Source: Bacteroides ilei (GTDB lineage: Bacteria > Bacteroidota > Bacteroidia > Bacteroidales > Bacteroidaceae). From it: a DNA stretch of 64,000 bases. Both the position numbers and the translations under genes were made by a program. The notes under the pieces are model-generated. The model was not told the DNA's origin, did no database searches, and was given only the letters and a program-made list of their open reading frames with translations. Positions within the stretch are counted from its first letter, which is position 1. Each line of letters opens with the position of its first letter. The stretch covers positions 2,163,083-2,227,082 of the forward strand of contig NZ_LT635801.1 in the NCBI RefSeq assembly GCF_900128495.1. The letters are read 5' to 3'. Of the stretch, positions 62,805 through 64,000 are shown piece after piece.

Positions 62805-63371
62805 CTATTTCTTTTTTTCAACCGACCATCCGAATTTCCCGATCTTGGGGCCGGTTTCATAGTAACCTCCGTGGAGATAAACCAGCAGGTTGGCCTGTGC
62901 GAGATTGAATCTACCTGTTTCGGAATCCAGGTATTTTTCATCGGCCTTTATGTTGACCACATCGGCGATGAACATGTCATGCGATCCCAATGAAACGATT
63001 TCCCTTACCCTACATTCTATGCAGAGGGGGGATTCTTCTATGATGGGGGCATTTACCACTGTAGCCTTGCCGGGGGTAAGCTTCATTTCTTTGAACTTGT
63101 TGAAGTCTTTTCCGGAACGCACGCCACACCAGTCGGTGGCAAAAGCCATGTCTTTTGTGGTAAGGTTGATGACAAATTCCATATTCTTTTTCAAGATAGG
63201 ATAAGAATGACGTTCCGGCCTTACCGATATGTAACACATGGGTGGATTGGTACAGATTGTACCAACCCACGCTACTGTGATGATATTGTATTCCTCTTCG
63301 TTACTGCCGCAACTTACTAATGCTGCAGGTAGCGGGTAAATCATTGTGCCAGGCTTCCAGTCTTGTTTCAT
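62805..63371 (-). CDS. Flavin reductase-like FMN-binding protein
   Basis: A 188-residue protein of the flavin reductase-like, FMN-binding split-barrel group. It starts KQDWKPGTMIYPLPAALVSCGS, then has TVAWVGTICTNPPMCYISVRPERHS, the flavin-phosphate binding segment, and NLTTKDMAFATDWCG. A later strand holds ECRVREIVSLGSHDMF. Such proteins reduce flavin with NAD(P)H or carry FMN for another enzyme; the partner is unknown. It follows pyrI by 1 base, so it is part of the pyrimidine operon transcript. Confidence 0.88.
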   Translation of the reverse strand: MKQDWKPGTMIYPLPAALVSCGSNEEEYNIITVAWVGTICTNPPMCYISVRPERHSYPILKKNMEFVINLTTKDMAFATDWCGVRSGKDFNKFKEMKLTPGKATVVNAPIIEESPLCIECRVREIVSLGSHDMFIADVVNIKADEKYLDSETGRFNLAQANLLVYLHGGYYETGPKIGKFGWSVEKKK

Positions 63372-63372
63372 C

Positions 63373-63831
63373 CTAAACCAGTTTGATGTTATCTATCTGC
63401 TGTTCTTTTTCGCAGTAATGACATTTGATGAGACCTTTTTCCTTGTCAATCAAATCGAACCATGTATCCATCGGTTCATTGTTGGTGATGCATTTGGGAT
63501 TGTTGCATTTTACGATGCCTTTCAGTTCGGTGGGCATCACAATCTTTTTCTTTTCAACCACTTCATAGTTGCGTATGATATTCAGTACGATATTGGGTGC
63601 AACTACCGACAGACGGTTGATTTCTTCCGGGGTGAAGAACTTGTCGGCAATCTTGATGATTCCCTTTTTCCCGAGTTTTTTGCTTTCGAAATTATTTCCG
63701 ATAGTGATATTGGCGTCCAGATGCTGTAGATCCAATAAGGAAACTACGGTAAATAATTTGTCGGATGGTATATGGTCGAGTACAGTCCCGTTTTCAAGAG
63801 CGGCTACCTGTAATTCTTTCTTTTCATTCAT
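63373..63831 (-). CDS. pyrI: Aspartate carbamoyltransferase regulatory subunit
   Basis: A 152-residue subunit that binds ATP, CTP and UTP and controls the PyrB catalytic trimer. The allosteric domain is about 1-100, with [14 protein letters not shown] near the start. The zinc domain (about 105-150) has four cysteines, in CNNPKC and CHYC, in the expected spacing. It lies 27 bases after the end of pyrB, as in other bacteria that have the regulatory subunit. Confidence 0.96.
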   Translation of the reverse strand: MNEKKELQVAALENGTVLDHIPSDKLFTVVSLLDLQHLDANITIGNNFESKKLGKKGIIKIADKFFTPEEINRLSVVAPNIVLNIIRNYEVVEKKKIVMPTELKGIVKCNNPKCITNNEPMDTWFDLIDKEKGLIKCHYCEKEQQIDNIKLV

Positions 63832-63858
63832 ATGGATAAGATTTTAGAAATTCTGGAT

Positions 63859-64000
63859 TCATTTCAATGTGTCGGCTTTGACTTCATCAAGTGTAATGCC
63901 CAAAACGTCGCAAAGGATGGCTTCGCGGGCATACAGTCCGTTTTGTGCCTGCTGGATATAATAAGCTTTTTCATTGTTGTCTACATCGTAGGCAATTTCG
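63859..64000 (-). CDS. pyrB: Aspartate carbamoyltransferase catalytic subunit (C-terminal 46 residues)
   Basis: The last 46 codons and stop were read from the reverse strand: the frame runs [19 protein letters not shown], then [18 protein letters not shown], and ends KADTLK. This matches the PyrB C-terminus, where AYY.QAQNG.Y.R.A is conserved. PyrB joins carbamoyl phosphate and aspartate in pyrimidine synthesis. The gene continues past the right edge of the window. It is followed by pyrI on the same strand. Confidence 0.9.
   Translation of the reverse strand, partial: EIAYDVDNNEKAYYIQQAQNGLYAREAILCDVLGITLDEVKADTLK

Overview
The window is chromosomal DNA from a Bacteroidales bacterium, most likely a Bacteroides or Phocaeicola-like gut species. 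The evidence is the repeated promoter form TAnnTTTG with an upstream TTTG/TTGG about 20 nt away, the near absence of strong Shine-Dalgarno sites, and family content typical of this order: DUF3078, DUF3127, DUF3805/3806, PorT-type barrels, a Hc1-like mini-histone, a Rho with a very long disordered insert, and the dnaN-exonuclease-coaBC-recN-rlmB gene order. No insertion sequence, prophage, CRISPR array or rRNA was found. The species is inferred, not proven.

Layout. 1-9.9 kb: the end of a MacB-type ABC exporter operon (ATPase fragment, four permeases forming a duplicated A-B pair, a TolC-like channel), followed by an NtrC-class regulator and its histidine kinase. 10-11.1 kb: a HAD phosphatase and three identical tRNA-Pro(TGG) genes with their own promoter and terminator. 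11.1-19.8 kb: an M48 lipoprotein protease, an outer-membrane barrel receptor, miaA, a lipid-kinase-like gene, kdsA, a porin-like gene and serS. 20-24.6 kb: a three-gene glycogen/alpha-glucan operon (debranching enzyme, GT4 synthase-like, GH57). 24.7-26 kb: a zinc-type CDF exporter and a 58-residue histone H1-like gene. 26.1-33.3 kb: a 1476-residue double sensor kinase, its response regulator, a half-length AbgT-like membrane protein, and a TlpA-type lipoprotein.

33.3-43.3 kb is mainly a minus-strand housekeeping block (pseudoprotease-TPR protein, rlmB, recN, coaBC, a DnaQ-type exonuclease, dnaN, and rho) with a plus-strand DUF3127 gene inserted. 43.6-49.2 kb: ridA, a transglutaminase-like/MBL pair, a VOC protein, a DUF3805/3806 protein and a Uup-like ABC-F ATPase. 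49.3-56.8 kb, minus strand: aquaporin, engB, a DPP5-like S9 peptidase, yidC, pyrG. 57-64 kb: a DUF3078 protein, a TRIC/UPF0126 channel, mtgA, an OmpA-type lipoprotein, glyA, a PorT-like barrel, a flavin reductase-like protein, pyrI and the end of pyrB.

The most unusual item is the sensor at 26184-30614. It contains two kinase modules in one chain. Module 1 keeps the ATP-binding residues but has lost the phospho-accepting histidine. Module 2 keeps a histidine box but has lost the ATP-binding residues. Its membrane topology is consistent with both modules being cytoplasmic. It sits upstream of a response regulator and a truncated AbgT-like membrane protein with almost no spacing, so the three probably form one signalling unit. 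Function and ligand are unknown.
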